Below are positions 1-7,641 of a DNA stretch of 64,000 nt, in pieces. The notes beneath the pieces were generated by a model, which searched no databases, was not told the DNA's origin, and saw nothing but the letters and a program-made list of their open reading frames with translations. The DNA is taken from NCBI RefSeq assembly GCF_014679505.1, contig NZ_CP061474.1:3238001-3302000 (forward strand), in the 5' to 3' direction. This DNA comes from Geobacillus sp. 46C-IIa (lineage in GTDB: Bacteria; Bacillota; Bacilli; Bacillales; Anoxybacillaceae). Each line of letters opens with the position of its first letter. Position 1 is the first letter of the stretch. A program made the translations under genes and the position numbers.

Positions 1-220
1 GAATCGGGTGTTTGGGGACAACCGCTTGACAGCTGCGCTGGTGGATCGCTTGGTTCACCATGCCCACATCCTGGCCTTTACGGGAGAGAGCTATCGACTG
101 CGGAACGCTCTCTCCGCGATCCAGCCGTCCTCTTCCCCCGGTCTGGAACCTTAAGTCTTGAGCTGGCAAGCCTATGTATTTTTTCTTGCACTTCTCTGCA
201 TTTTTTGCTTGCAAAAAACA
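1..220 (+). mobile_element. Right end of an IS21-family insertion sequence (partial)
   Basis: The stretch holds the last codons of an IstB-type helper ATPase gene, followed by about 65 bases rich in short repeated TTTTTTGC/CTTGCA-type motifs that end in CA at 220. IS21 elements carry such multiple terminal repeats and begin with TG and end with CA. The end falls exactly where the ATPase gene on the other strand loses its family-like sequence (after codon 185), so the element is inserted in that gene. The rest lies left of the window. IS5376 of B. stearothermophilus is the likely relative, from memory. Confidence 0.8.
2..154 (+). CDS. istB: IS21 helper ATPase IstB, C-terminal fragment (5' end outside window)
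   Basis: Reading from base 2 gives a 50-residue C-terminal tail with the hallmark IstB ending (RVFGDNRLTAALVDRLVHH, then a GESYRLR segment) and a TAA stop at 152-154. IstB is the AAA+ helper that works with the IstA transposase to insert IS21-type elements. Only the end is visible; the Walker motifs would lie outside the window. The open frame runs off the left edge, so integrity cannot be judged. Confidence 0.8.
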   Translation, partial: NRVFGDNRLTAALVDRLVHHAHILAFTGESYRLRNALSAIQPSSSPGLEP

Positions 221-776
221 ATCGCATGATGATCCGCTGATCGAGAGGGCGGTGCTGATTGAGCCGCAGCTTCCCCTGTAAATGGGGCAGCCCGGCCAAC
301 ATCAAGACAAATGGGTTGGTCGAATCCATCTCAAAGTTGAACAGGATGGCGATGTCTTGTAAAAAGGCATCCTTGGCCAAATGCATCTCGTCCAAAATGA
401 ACACCGGCGTGATCCGTCGTTCATGATGCAATCGCTCGATCGCCTGCTGGATTTGGCGGAAGAGATCTACCTTGCGGTACTTCGGTTCCTCTCCTAATCC
501 CAAGGCCAGTCCACGGTAAAAATCCATCACGCCTCCGGTCGATAACGGAAAATAGACGACATGATACAATGATGGATTCAATGACTCTTTCAGCGCCCGA
601 AGGGCGAACGTCTTGCCCGCCCCCGGCTCTCCGATCAACAGCCCGATTCCCCGCGTTCGTTTCACGTACTCCAGCGCCCGCAGCGCTTCTTGAAACGCCG
701 CCCCTTGATACGCCTCGGACGGGTCGGTTTCTTTCGCAAACGGCTCCCGCGAGAGGGAATAAAACGTTTTATACAT
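221..776 (-). pseudogene. ExeA/TniB-like transposition ATPase, interrupted by IS21
   Basis: An AAA+ ATPase of the ExeA/TniB/MuB type that acts with the adjacent DDE transposase. The ATG at 776 is chosen because AAGGAGGG lies just upstream and the start overlaps the transposase stop by 8 nt (ATGTATAA), implying translational coupling. Walker A is GEPGAGKT (residues 49-56) and Walker B is VFILDE (125-130), with an arginine-rich segment near 180-185. Family-like sequence stops at residue 185, exactly at the IS21 end at 220. The remaining codons of the open frame, down to base 78, come from the IS. The gene is therefore split; its C-terminal part should lie left of the window. Confidence 0.75.
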
Positions 777-2017
777 CCTGTTCGCCCTCCTTCGCCGAAA
801 CCGCCGCAAACGGCGACCGGTGGCGCTTCACATAGGCGTTATCCTCCAAACGCACCCGAATGGCTTCCGCCACCCGTTTGCCATCTTCGTACACATAGAC
901 GCCTCGTTCGTCATAGCGGAGCTCAATCGATTGCCCAATGAACCGAGGCGGCACTTCGTATAGCTGTTTATTCAGGGTGATCGTGCCATCGGCTTTCACC
1001 TTGCGGTGCTCCCGTTTCAGAAAAATCGCGTCCAGCCAATCGATGTCTTCGATCCACACCACTCGTTCCACTTGGGACTGAAACACCTCATGCGGCGTTT
1101 TTCCGTCCAGTGAGGCGTGCGGTTTTCGATGATACTCTTCTTCAAGCCACTTCCAAAAACGCTCGTTCAACTCGTCAAGCGACTTCGGCGGATTCAGCTC
1201 CAACAGCGGATAAAACCGCGTCTGTACGGTGCGGAAGAACCGTTCGATTTTCCCTTTGCTTTGCGGGTCATACGGCTGAGTGTGGATGAGCGTAATCCCC
1301 ATCTCGGCGCACGCATACTGCAGCACCTCGGATCGATCAATTTTCCCGTTGTCCGAGTAAATGCGTTTCGGCTTCCCGCAACGAAGCACCGCTTCCTTTG
1401 TGACGATCCGCAGCCCGTCAAATTTCTCCGAGGGGAAACTATACATACGGCACCAACCGCGAGCAGTCATCGATATACGCGATCAAAAACGTTTTCTGGG
1501 CTTTCCCATGGACGCGAATCGTGGGTCCATGGGATAAGTCCCCTTGCCATAGCTCATGGATCTGGTCACACGCAAAACGCTTTCGCTCCGGTATCGGCAA
1601 GATTTCTTTTCCCACCAGGTTGTGTTTTTTCAACAATCGGTATATAGTAAAGTATGAGAGGGTGGTGGGAATGTCCCCCTGCTTGGTGAGTTGTTCGTAG
1701 AATAGGGTCACGGGCATGGTGGGATGTTCCTTCCTCAATGCTAGAATATGATCCTCATCATCGGGGGACAGACGTCTGGAGCGGCCGCGGTCCGAACGGC
1801 GCTTCGGCTTCAAGGCGTCGAAGCCCCCTTTTTTGTATCGGGCGCACCAATCCAGAATCGTCTTCGCCGCAATGGGTTTGTCCCCTTGATGGGGAATCGA
1901 ATGCACTCGCCCGCCCACCTCATTCAAATACGCCTTGGGCTCCACCTGGCCATTCACCAACGGAGCGATCAGCCCGTACCGAAACAGCGCGATGTCGTGT
2001 CTCATCGATTCATCCAT
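769..2017 (-). pseudogene. DDE (rve-type) transposase, frameshifted
   Basis: Two overlapping open frames together make one transposase of about 415 residues. The first (from ATG 2017, after GGAGGAG) has an N-terminal helix-turn-helix region and the first catalytic Asp (QGD, residue 160). It hits a TAG at 1441-1439. The second frame, offset by one, continues at FPSEKFDG and holds the second Asp (YSDNG) and the Glu (GKIERF), with 35 residues between them, the normal DD35E spacing. The shift lies between 1437 and 1444. It is more likely a 1-2 base lesion than programmed frameshifting, because no slippery run is present. The gene feeds directly into the ATPase gene. Confidence 0.75.
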
Positions 2018-2158
2018 CCGGATCTCCTCCCTGTCTCCCTGTGATGTTGGACCGTCCCGGTCCCTCTGCCTCCTATCTTACGAAACGGCTCGAGATTCGT
2101 CGAGAGGAAGGGTTTGTGGGAACATCAATCATATCCATTTTTGGTGTTAGGAGGGATA

Positions 2159-2721
2159 TTAGGAAACCATTTGATCCGCAAACGGATGCCACCTCTCGTT
2201 TGTCCACAGGTCTTGGATGATCGAGCCCACCCCCCGTCCCTCCAAGGTCTGCATCCACCAGACCGCCCGTTCCGTTCTTGCGTTCCCTACAGGGCCGATG
2301 ATCCCCCATCTCCTCGCCGCCGCGTGATGCAAGCGGGAAAGATTCCGTAAAAATCGTCGGACATAAAACAAGATGACCTCCTTGGTGGGAAAACCAACCT
2401 GTTTGGTCTTCGCTCCTCGCCTTGGCGTTTCCAGCCACGTTTTGACCGCTTGCCAAATAACCGATCGTGTATATTGAACATACGGGAGGAGGAAAGAAGG
2501 CAGCACACTCACGGTTTTGCGACACTCTCGCGAGCGTATCGTGCGATCCAAAGGTGATACTCCCCCTCTGCCGTCAACGCATAGCGTTGGTCGTATCCGT
2601 GACGATGCAAGGGGCGGCGGGATGGACAGTGGGGGCATTGGCTCACGTCAGGAAAATCGTTCCCTTTCCCACGATCCGTATACGTTTGAATGTCAATGCC
2701 AAAGTCGTGAAACTGGATCAC
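2159..2721 (-). pseudogene. Transposon-associated zinc-ribbon protein, frameshifted
   Basis: The first open frame starts at GTG 2721 after a GGGGAGGAA site. It encodes about 63 residues including CPHC and HRHGYDQRY, then loses frame near 2530-2540. A second frame recovers ECRKTVSVLPSFLLPY and continues to a stop at 2159. Joined, they resemble the zinc-ribbon proteins (DUF6431-type, from memory) that precede DDE-transposase plus ExeA-ATPase pairs in Bacillaceae. The gene would be the first of three in this transposon. The frame break falls where the second cysteine pair should be. Confidence 0.5.
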
Positions 2722-2786
2722 ACTTCCTCCCCCCTCTCCTTGAAACGAATGGAAATCTTCGTCCGAAACAATTCACAAAAAATTTA

Positions 2787-2832
2787 GCACATTCCTTCAG
2801 AAAAGGGGAGAGGGCTTTCTGAAAGAATGTGC
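2787..2832. repeat. Inverted repeat (17-bp arms) between the two transposons
   Basis: Arms at 2787-2803 and 2816-2832 are complementary at 16 of 17 positions, with a 12-base loop. The arm reads GCACATTCCTTCAGAAA. It sits between the oppositely oriented zinc-ribbon pseudogene and the ISL3 transposase. It may be a transposon end structure or a terminator blocking read-through between the elements. Confidence 0.6.
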
Positions 2833-2898
2833 AAAAAAATGGGCGTTTTGTGCTGAAATAAAATGATAATTTACATCAACATTAAGGAGGTCTCGTAA

Positions 2899-4089
2899 GT
2901 GCTTTCGATACCACTAGGATTGCCAGAATTGAAAGTGATTAAACAAGAACTTCTTTCCTATGGTTATGTGATTCATGTAGAGAAAACAGAGACACAGGAA
3001 CGTTGCCCTCATTGTGGGTTTGCCACTTCCTCTGTCCACGACAGACGGACAAGAAAAGTACGGGATTTGGCGATTTTCCATCAACCGGTGTACTTGTTCG
3101 TAAAGGTAAAGCGCTATCGGTGCTGGAATTGTTCCCAAGTGTTTTCCGCCTCTTTGGAATCGATTCAACCCAATCAACACTACACCAATCGATTTTGTGA
3201 GTACTTGTATGAACTTTGTGAAGGCTCCACCATTCAAGAGGTTAGCCGAAAGCACCGCATCTCATATACGACATTGGAACGCATCTATTACTCCATCGCA
3301 TCGAAAAAAGCAAAAAAACGTCAAACAGCGATAGAAGCATCTTCTCAAGAAGAGATGGTGCTTAGCTTAGATGAGATCGCGGTAAAAAAGGGACATCAGT
3401 ATGAAACCGTATTGATGGATGCCAAAGCTGGATCGGTCATGGGAATGCATGCCGATCGCCAATGTGACTCCGCCATCCACTTGTTGAGCCAAAATGTCCT
3501 GTCGAAAGAAAGGGTCCAAACGGTGATTCTTGACATGTGGGAACCTTATCATAAGGCGGTTCGTGCCCTGTTTCCATCTGCTTCGATTGTCATCGATCAG
3601 TACCATGTGGTTCAAAAAGTGACACAAGCCTTGGATCAAGCAAGAAAGGAATTTTCTCCATTGAAAAAGGCTCGATATCTTCTCTTAAAAGGCTGTGAAA
3701 AGCTTCGTAAGGACCAACGGCTTCGATTGGACGATATCTTGGAGGAGTATCCGGTACTTTCCATTGCTTATTATCTGAAAGAGTTGTTTCGGGATTTTTA
3801 CCGAACCGATGGATATAACGAAGCAAAGGAACGCTTGGAAGAATGGATTCAGTTAGCCAAACAGAGCCCTTTTGCTTCTTTTCAGGAAGCAGCCAACACG
3901 CTTGAAAGGTGGAAGGAGCCGATTCTTTCCTACTTTTTGTGCCCATATACCAATGCCCGAATCGAGGGGACGAATCACAAGATCAAAAACATCAAACGCC
4001 GGGCATATGGCTATCGAAATCGAGAACGGTTTCGTTTGCGTGTATTTCTGGAGTGTACAGGGAACACTACAAGCAGTCAGGCTGCTTAA
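2899..4089 (+). CDS. ISL3-family transposase
   Basis: An intact 396-residue transposase. The GTG at 2899 follows AAGGAGGT by 7 bases. The N-terminal zinc finger has a CPHC pair (residues about 36-39) and a CWNC pair about 40 residues on, as in the zf-ISL3 domain. A helix-turn-helix region follows. The catalytic domain shows Asp in LSLDEIAVKKG, Asp in VILDMWEPY (and IDQYHVVQ), and Glu in ARIEGTNHKIKNIKRRAYGYRN, the diagnostic ISL3 C-terminal block. Length and motifs are those of a working enzyme. It is on the strand opposite to most of the window and next to a decayed transposon. Confidence 0.93.
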   Translation: MLSIPLGLPELKVIKQELLSYGYVIHVEKTETQERCPHCGFATSSVHDRRTRKVRDLAIFHQPVYLFVKVKRYRCWNCSQVFSASLESIQPNQHYTNRFCEYLYELCEGSTIQEVSRKHRISYTTLERIYYSIASKKAKKRQTAIEASSQEEMVLSLDEIAVKKGHQYETVLMDAKAGSVMGMHADRQCDSAIHLLSQNVLSKERVQTVILDMWEPYHKAVRALFPSASIVIDQYHVVQKVTQALDQARKEFSPLKKARYLLLKGCEKLRKDQRLRLDDILEEYPVLSIAYYLKELFRDFYRTDGYNEAKERLEEWIQLAKQSPFASFQEAANTLERWKEPILSYFLCPYTNARIEGTNHKIKNIKRRAYGYRNRERFRLRVFLECTGNTTSSQAA

Positions 4090-4095
4090 GCGCTC

Positions 4096-4199
4096 CCTTC
4101 TTCCGCTATCGGTATGATAGTTGGTAGAATGGAACCCGTCAAGGAAAGCACTTGACTGTTTCCATTCTACCAACTTCATGGTCTGTATGCGGAAGAAGG
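4096..4199. repeat. Long nested hairpin downstream of the ISL3 transposase
   Basis: Three nested complementary segments are visible. The outer one is CCTTCTTCCGC (4096-4106) with GCGGAAGAAGG (4189-4199). The middle one is TTGGTAGAATGGAA (4121-4134) with TTCCATTCTACCAA (4160-4173). The inner one is GTCAAG (4138-4143) with CTTGAC (4151-4156). It starts 7 bases after the transposase stop. No long T run follows, so it is not a plain terminator. It may protect or fold the IS end. Confidence 0.65.
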
Positions 4200-4411
4200 A
4201 TCCTGACTGATGAACCTATTTCATCCAGCTAACATATTTCTGGGATTGAGTGGAAATCACAGAAAATGGTGAAAACCCTTTATTTTTATATAAGTTGCAA
4301 TTTTGTTTTACATGGCATTGTTCGCTCTTCTTGTCACCGTGCCAGCTTGTTAGGTGATAAAGTAAAGACGGGACATGGAGGTCGGAAATTCTTTATTACA
4401 ACCTATATAGC

Positions 4412-4951
4412 TTAATTTCGGTATATTCCAGTATCAGCTCGTTCAAATTGCAATCTATATGACAAAGACGAAGAGTTTTTATTGAATAAGGTTCCGAAAA
4501 CAGGGGGAACAATAATAGTGATAAAAAGTGCGATCATAAAAATGGCAAATGAAAAAGGATTTATCTGTTTTCCGATTTCATCTTTATGTTTTTTAACAAA
4601 ATTTTTTATTTGAGCATTCTCTGTGATGGATGCAGAATCGATAATTTTCCGATCATCTAAATCATAATAGTATATCTGTTTTGCATCAAAATAAAAAATG
4701 CTGTCTCTAACTTCTTTTCCTTCTGCCAATACTACTTTAACGTTTTTAGTTTGTTTTGTATCTCCTTCAGTGACTTCAGCAGAAGTTGTTAGGCTATCGA
4801 GTATTTCGGCGGAATGATCCTTATAATAGGTAAGAGTTTTTTTGAATTCTTTGTTAATTGCTCCTGTAATATCCTGATTATCTTTTGCCAATGCTGCGAG
4901 AGGAGCAACCCATAGTAATGATAAAATTAAAAATAAAATGAGTTTTTTCAT
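4412..4951 (-). CDS. Hypothetical secreted, membrane-anchored protein
   Basis: I do not recognise this 179-residue protein. The ATG follows GAGGTGATAAG, a good ribosome site. Residues 1-22 form a signal peptide (two Lys, then a Leu/Ile/Ala-rich core ending ALAAKD-like). The middle is a polar, lysine-rich domain with an FYFDAKQIYYYD segment. Residues about 135-155 are a hydrophobic helix (FAIFMIALFITIIVPPVFG), followed by a short tail. This suggests an extracytoplasmic domain tethered by a C-terminal membrane segment. Base composition is clearly more AT-rich than the neighbours, and the gene lies between an IS and glmS, both signs of transfer. Confidence 0.7.
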   Translation of the reverse strand: MKKLILFLILSLLWVAPLAALAKDNQDITGAINKEFKKTLTYYKDHSAEILDSLTTSAEVTEGDTKQTKNVKVVLAEGKEVRDSIFYFDAKQIYYYDLDDRKIIDSASITENAQIKNFVKKHKDEIGKQINPFSFAIFMIALFITIIVPPVFGTLFNKNSSSLSYRLQFERADTGIYRN

Positions 4952-4987
4952 CTTATCACCTCTTTTGTGAATATTTTTTATAAATTA

Positions 4988-5013
4988 TACCATATTTTTT
5001 ATCTTGATAAACC
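4988..5013 (-). promoter_or_regulatory. Candidate promoter of the 4412-4951 gene
   Basis: On the minus strand a perfect TATAAT lies about 40 bases upstream of the ATG in an AT-rich stretch. The -35 is weak (TTTATC at 16 bases). Confidence 0.35.
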
Positions 5014-5114
5014 CCCTTATATGTAAAATTTTTGTTTCGATTCTAATTTATCTCTTTGCGAAGCCTTGCTTGATCAATTAACTAACATTCACGATCCATT
5101 TCTCCTCTTTTGGC

Positions 5115-5160
5115 TCCAAATAAAAAATCGAGAAAAGCACCTTTAGGTACCTTTCTCGAT
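5115..5160 (-). terminator. glmS terminator
   Basis: A 16-bp stem (two mismatches, loop TT) at 5127-5160 is followed on the minus strand by TTTTTTATTT. It is the first strong terminator downstream of glmS. Confidence 0.8.
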
Positions 5161-5307
5161 TCCCTTCAATCCTATTTCCTTCTCCCTAATTGGAATCCCA
5201 TCCTCGTTGCCAATCAAACTGAATTGAATTTGTTTCGCTTCGATACCGATCGCGAGTATAAGGCTTTTTTTGTCACTTAACAACAGTCTTTCCGACCAAC
5301 GAACCGC

Positions 5308-7110
5308 TCACTCCACCGTCACGCTCTTCGCCAAGTTGCGCGGTTTGTCGACGTCGCAGCCGCGGTGCAAGGCGGCATAGTAGGCGATCAGCTGCAACGG
5401 CACGACGGAGACAAGCGGCGTAAGATCCGGATGGACGGATGGGATGATAAAGCGGTCGCCGTCGCCTTCCAGGCCGCGCATCGAGATGACGCACGGGTTC
5501 GCGCCGCGGGCAACGACTTCTTTTACATTGCCGCGAATGCTTAAATTGACGTGCTCTTGGGTAGCGAGGGCGATGACCGGCGTGCCATCTTCGATAAGGG
5601 CGATCGTGCCGTGTTTCAACTCGCCGCCCGCGAACCCTTCCGCTTGGATATAGGAGATTTCTTTCAGCTTGAGCGCACCTTCCAAGCAGACGTAGTAGTC
5701 CACCGCACGGCCGATAAAGAAGCAGTTGCGCGTCAGCGTCAAGTAGTCGCTCGCGATGTTCTCCATTTCTTCTTTCGCATCACACAGCATTTCCATCACA
5801 TTGGCGACGATGGCAAGCTCTTTCATCAGGTCAAAATTCAATTCGAGGCCTTTCGCTTTCGCCGCAGTCGCCGCTAAAATCGCCAACACCGCGATTTGCG
5901 CCGTGTAGGCTTTCGTCGAGGCGACGGCGATTTCCGGGCCGGCGTGCAACAAGAGCGTATAATCCGCTTCCCGCGACAGCGTCGAGCCTGGGACGTTGGT
6001 GATCGTAATGGCTTTATGGCCGAGTTTGTTCGTTTGCACGAGCACAGCGCGGCTGTCGGCCGTTTCCCCGCTTTGCGAAATAAAGAGGAAGAGCGGCTTT
6101 TCCGACAGAAGCGGCATATTGTACGAAAATTCGCTGGCAATGTGCACTTCGACCGGAATTTTCGCCCACGACTCGATCAATTGCTTGCCGACAAGACCAG
6201 CGTGGTAGCTCGTTCCGCAAGCGACAATGTATAAGCGGTCCGCCTTCAACACCTCATTGACGATCGCTTGGTCAATGGCTAATTTGCCGTTTTCGTCTTG
6301 GTATTTTTGAATGATGCGGCGGATGACAAACGGCTGCTCGTCAATTTCTTTCAACATGTAATGCGGGTACGTTCCTTTTTCAATATCACTCGCATCGAGC
6401 TCTGCCGTATATGGCTTCCGTTCGACTGTTTTACCGGTTAGCGTTTGAATCGTAACGTTCTCGCTGGTGACGATCACCATTTCGCCGTCCATCAGTTCGA
6501 CAAACTGGTTTGTCACTTGAAGCATCGCCATCGCATCGCTGGCCACGACGTTAAACCCATCACCCAATCCGACGAGAAGCGGGCTCTTGTTTTTGGCCGC
6601 ATAGATGGTGTTTTCGTCTTGTGCGTCGATCATGGCGATGGCGTACGATCCTTTTAACAGCGAGAGCGTTTTTCGAAACGCTTCTTCGGTTGTCAGCCCG
6701 TCACGGACGAATTTTTCCACGAGCTGGACGATCACTTCCGTATCCGTATCGCTTTGGAACGCAACATCGGCCAAATAATCGCGCTTCACCATTTCATAGT
6801 TCTCGATAACGCCGTTATGCACGAGCGTAAAGCGGCCTGAGGCGCTTTGATGCGGATGGGCGTTCACCCGGCTTGGCACGCCGTGCGTCGCCCAACGTGT
6901 ATGGCCGATGCCGACCGTCGCTTTGACGTCCGAGTCGACGATGCGGCGCAAATCGGCGATCCGTCCTTTTTCTTTAAACACATGAACGCCGTTCTCATTT
7001 AATACGGCAATCCCCGCCGAATCGTAGCCGCGGTACTCGAGTTTTTCCAATCCGCGCAACAAAATCTCTTTCACATCTTGGTAACCGATATACCCCACAA
7101 TGCCGCACAT
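5308..7110 (-). CDS. glmS: Glutamine--fructose-6-phosphate aminotransferase (isomerizing)
   Basis: Makes glucosamine-6-phosphate from fructose-6-phosphate and glutamine, the first committed step to UDP-GlcNAc and the wall. The start at 7110 is set by the required MCGIVGY N-terminus, whose Cys2 becomes the catalytic nucleophile, and by AAAGGAGG 10 bases upstream; the open frame extends 50 codons further but those belong to the leader. Residues 1 to about 240 are the glutaminase domain; two SIS domains follow (SQSGETADS for sugar phosphate binding). It ends LAKSVTVE, as in the family. The 600 residues match B. subtilis. Controlled by the ribozyme in its leader. Confidence 0.98.
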   Translation of the reverse strand: MCGIVGYIGYQDVKEILLRGLEKLEYRGYDSAGIAVLNENGVHVFKEKGRIADLRRIVDSDVKATVGIGHTRWATHGVPSRVNAHPHQSASGRFTLVHNGVIENYEMVKRDYLADVAFQSDTDTEVIVQLVEKFVRDGLTTEEAFRKTLSLLKGSYAIAMIDAQDENTIYAAKNKSPLLVGLGDGFNVVASDAMAMLQVTNQFVELMDGEMVIVTSENVTIQTLTGKTVERKPYTAELDASDIEKGTYPHYMLKEIDEQPFVIRRIIQKYQDENGKLAIDQAIVNEVLKADRLYIVACGTSYHAGLVGKQLIESWAKIPVEVHIASEFSYNMPLLSEKPLFLFISQSGETADSRAVLVQTNKLGHKAITITNVPGSTLSREADYTLLLHAGPEIAVASTKAYTAQIAVLAILAATAAKAKGLELNFDLMKELAIVANVMEMLCDAKEEMENIASDYLTLTRNCFFIGRAVDYYVCLEGALKLKEISYIQAEGFAGGELKHGTIALIEDGTPVIALATQEHVNLSIRGNVKEVVARGANPCVISMRGLEGDGDRFIIPSVHPDLTPLVSVVPLQLIAYYAALHRGCDVDKPRNLAKSVTVE

Positions 7111-7226
7111 GGCAATATTTCCTCCTTTAACATCGGAGGCTGCCGCCAACGAGATCCTTCCATGTTCAGTTGTCAAAGAACAACGGGGCCTCGCCGTCAA
7201 TGCGGCAGACTCCCCTTTAGTTTTGC

Positions 7227-7392
7227 GCGATGACATCCTCCCCTTTGTGCAAAGGGTCACCCCTTTGTTTTAAGAGAGGACTTGCGGCTGTCATCGCTTC
7301 AGCCGGGAGGCATCCGCCGAAAACCTCGATAAACCTCCTCCTCGTCAACTAAGCGCGCTTCCGTTCCCGCGCTTAGTCCAGGCGCTTTTTTG
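7227..7392 (-). ncRNA. glmS ribozyme/riboswitch
   Basis: The glmS leader contains the conserved ribozyme core: AGCGCC at the 5' end, then AGTTGACGAGGAGGAGG, TTTATCGA, TTCGGCGGATGCCTCCCGG and CTCTCTTAA with ACAAAGGGGTGA. Glucosamine-6-phosphate acts as cofactor for self-cleavage, which lowers glmS mRNA. Cleavage should fall between 7386 (A-1) and 7385 (G+1). The 3' limit is set by GCGATGAC pairing with GTCATCGC, which ends at 7227. It starts about 130 bases downstream of the promoter. Confidence 0.93.
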
Positions 7393-7518
7393 TCGTCAAA
7401 ACCAGTGCAACCATTCCACTTTGTCGAGCATGCCAGCGGTTGCGGCACGCCATTCGTTTACCCATTTCCGCTCTTTGCCCCGCCATCGCCTCCTTTCAAG
7501 TAAAAGGCAACAACGTTA

Positions 7519-7547
7519 ATATTACAGCACATTCCCAGCGGCGTCAA
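7519..7547 (-). promoter_or_regulatory. glmS promoter (sigma-A)
   Basis: TTGACG, 17 bases, TAATAT on the minus strand, upstream of the ribozyme and downstream of the glmM terminator. Confidence 0.75.
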
Positions 7548-7569
7548 CTATCATCTACACATCCGTTTA

Positions 7570-7620
7570 TATAAAATAACCTATGCATAAACGGAAGCGA
7601 ACGTTCCGTTTATGCATAGG
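7570..7620 (-). terminator. glmM terminator
   Basis: A perfect 17-bp stem (7580-7596 with 7604-7620, 7-base loop) is followed on minus by TTATTTTATA. It separates the cdaA-cdaR-glmM unit from glmS. Confidence 0.85.
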
Positions 7621-7641
7621 GTGGTTGTCCCATCCAAATGA

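Larger units (their letters stand above)
221..2760 (-). mobile_element. Decayed three-gene transposon (zinc ribbon, DDE transposase, ATPase)
   Basis: Three co-oriented genes lie in the order zinc-ribbon protein, DDE transposase and ExeA-like ATPase. All three are damaged: two frameshifts and one IS21 insertion. The element cannot move by itself. I could not find its terminal inverted repeats. The right limit (about 2760) is only the region upstream of the first gene, and the left limit lies beyond the IS21 copy. Confidence 0.6.
2812..4280 (+). mobile_element. ISL3-family insertion sequence, ends not resolved
   Basis: The region is defined by an intact ISL3-type transposase gene. A GGGTTTTC motif read inward from about 4278 and a GGGCTTTC motif at 2812 could be imperfect terminal repeats. 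The 8-base flanks do not match, so no target duplication supports this choice. Treat the limits as approximate. Confidence 0.4.
4952..5307. other. Gene-free stretch between the orphan gene and glmS
   Basis: It holds the orphan gene promoter, the glmS terminator and, between 5163 and 5280 on minus, a start-less open stretch of about 38 codons (ending about 5146 in the terminator stem) that I cannot assign. Nothing else is visible. Confidence 0.5.

Noticed and set aside
78..220. C-terminal part of the ATPase open frame
   Set aside because: These codons are IS21 end sequence read by chance; family similarity stops at 221.
769..1470. A separate gene starting at 1470 for a second transposase
   Set aside because: It has no ribosome site, and its sequence continues the upstream transposase after a frameshift.
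2812..4280. Terminal inverted repeats and target duplication for the ISL3 element
   Set aside because: GGGCTTTC and GGGTTTTC match only over the first eight bases and the 8-base flanks differ.
4360..4411. Terminator downstream of the orphan gene
   Set aside because: No stem with a T run could be found.
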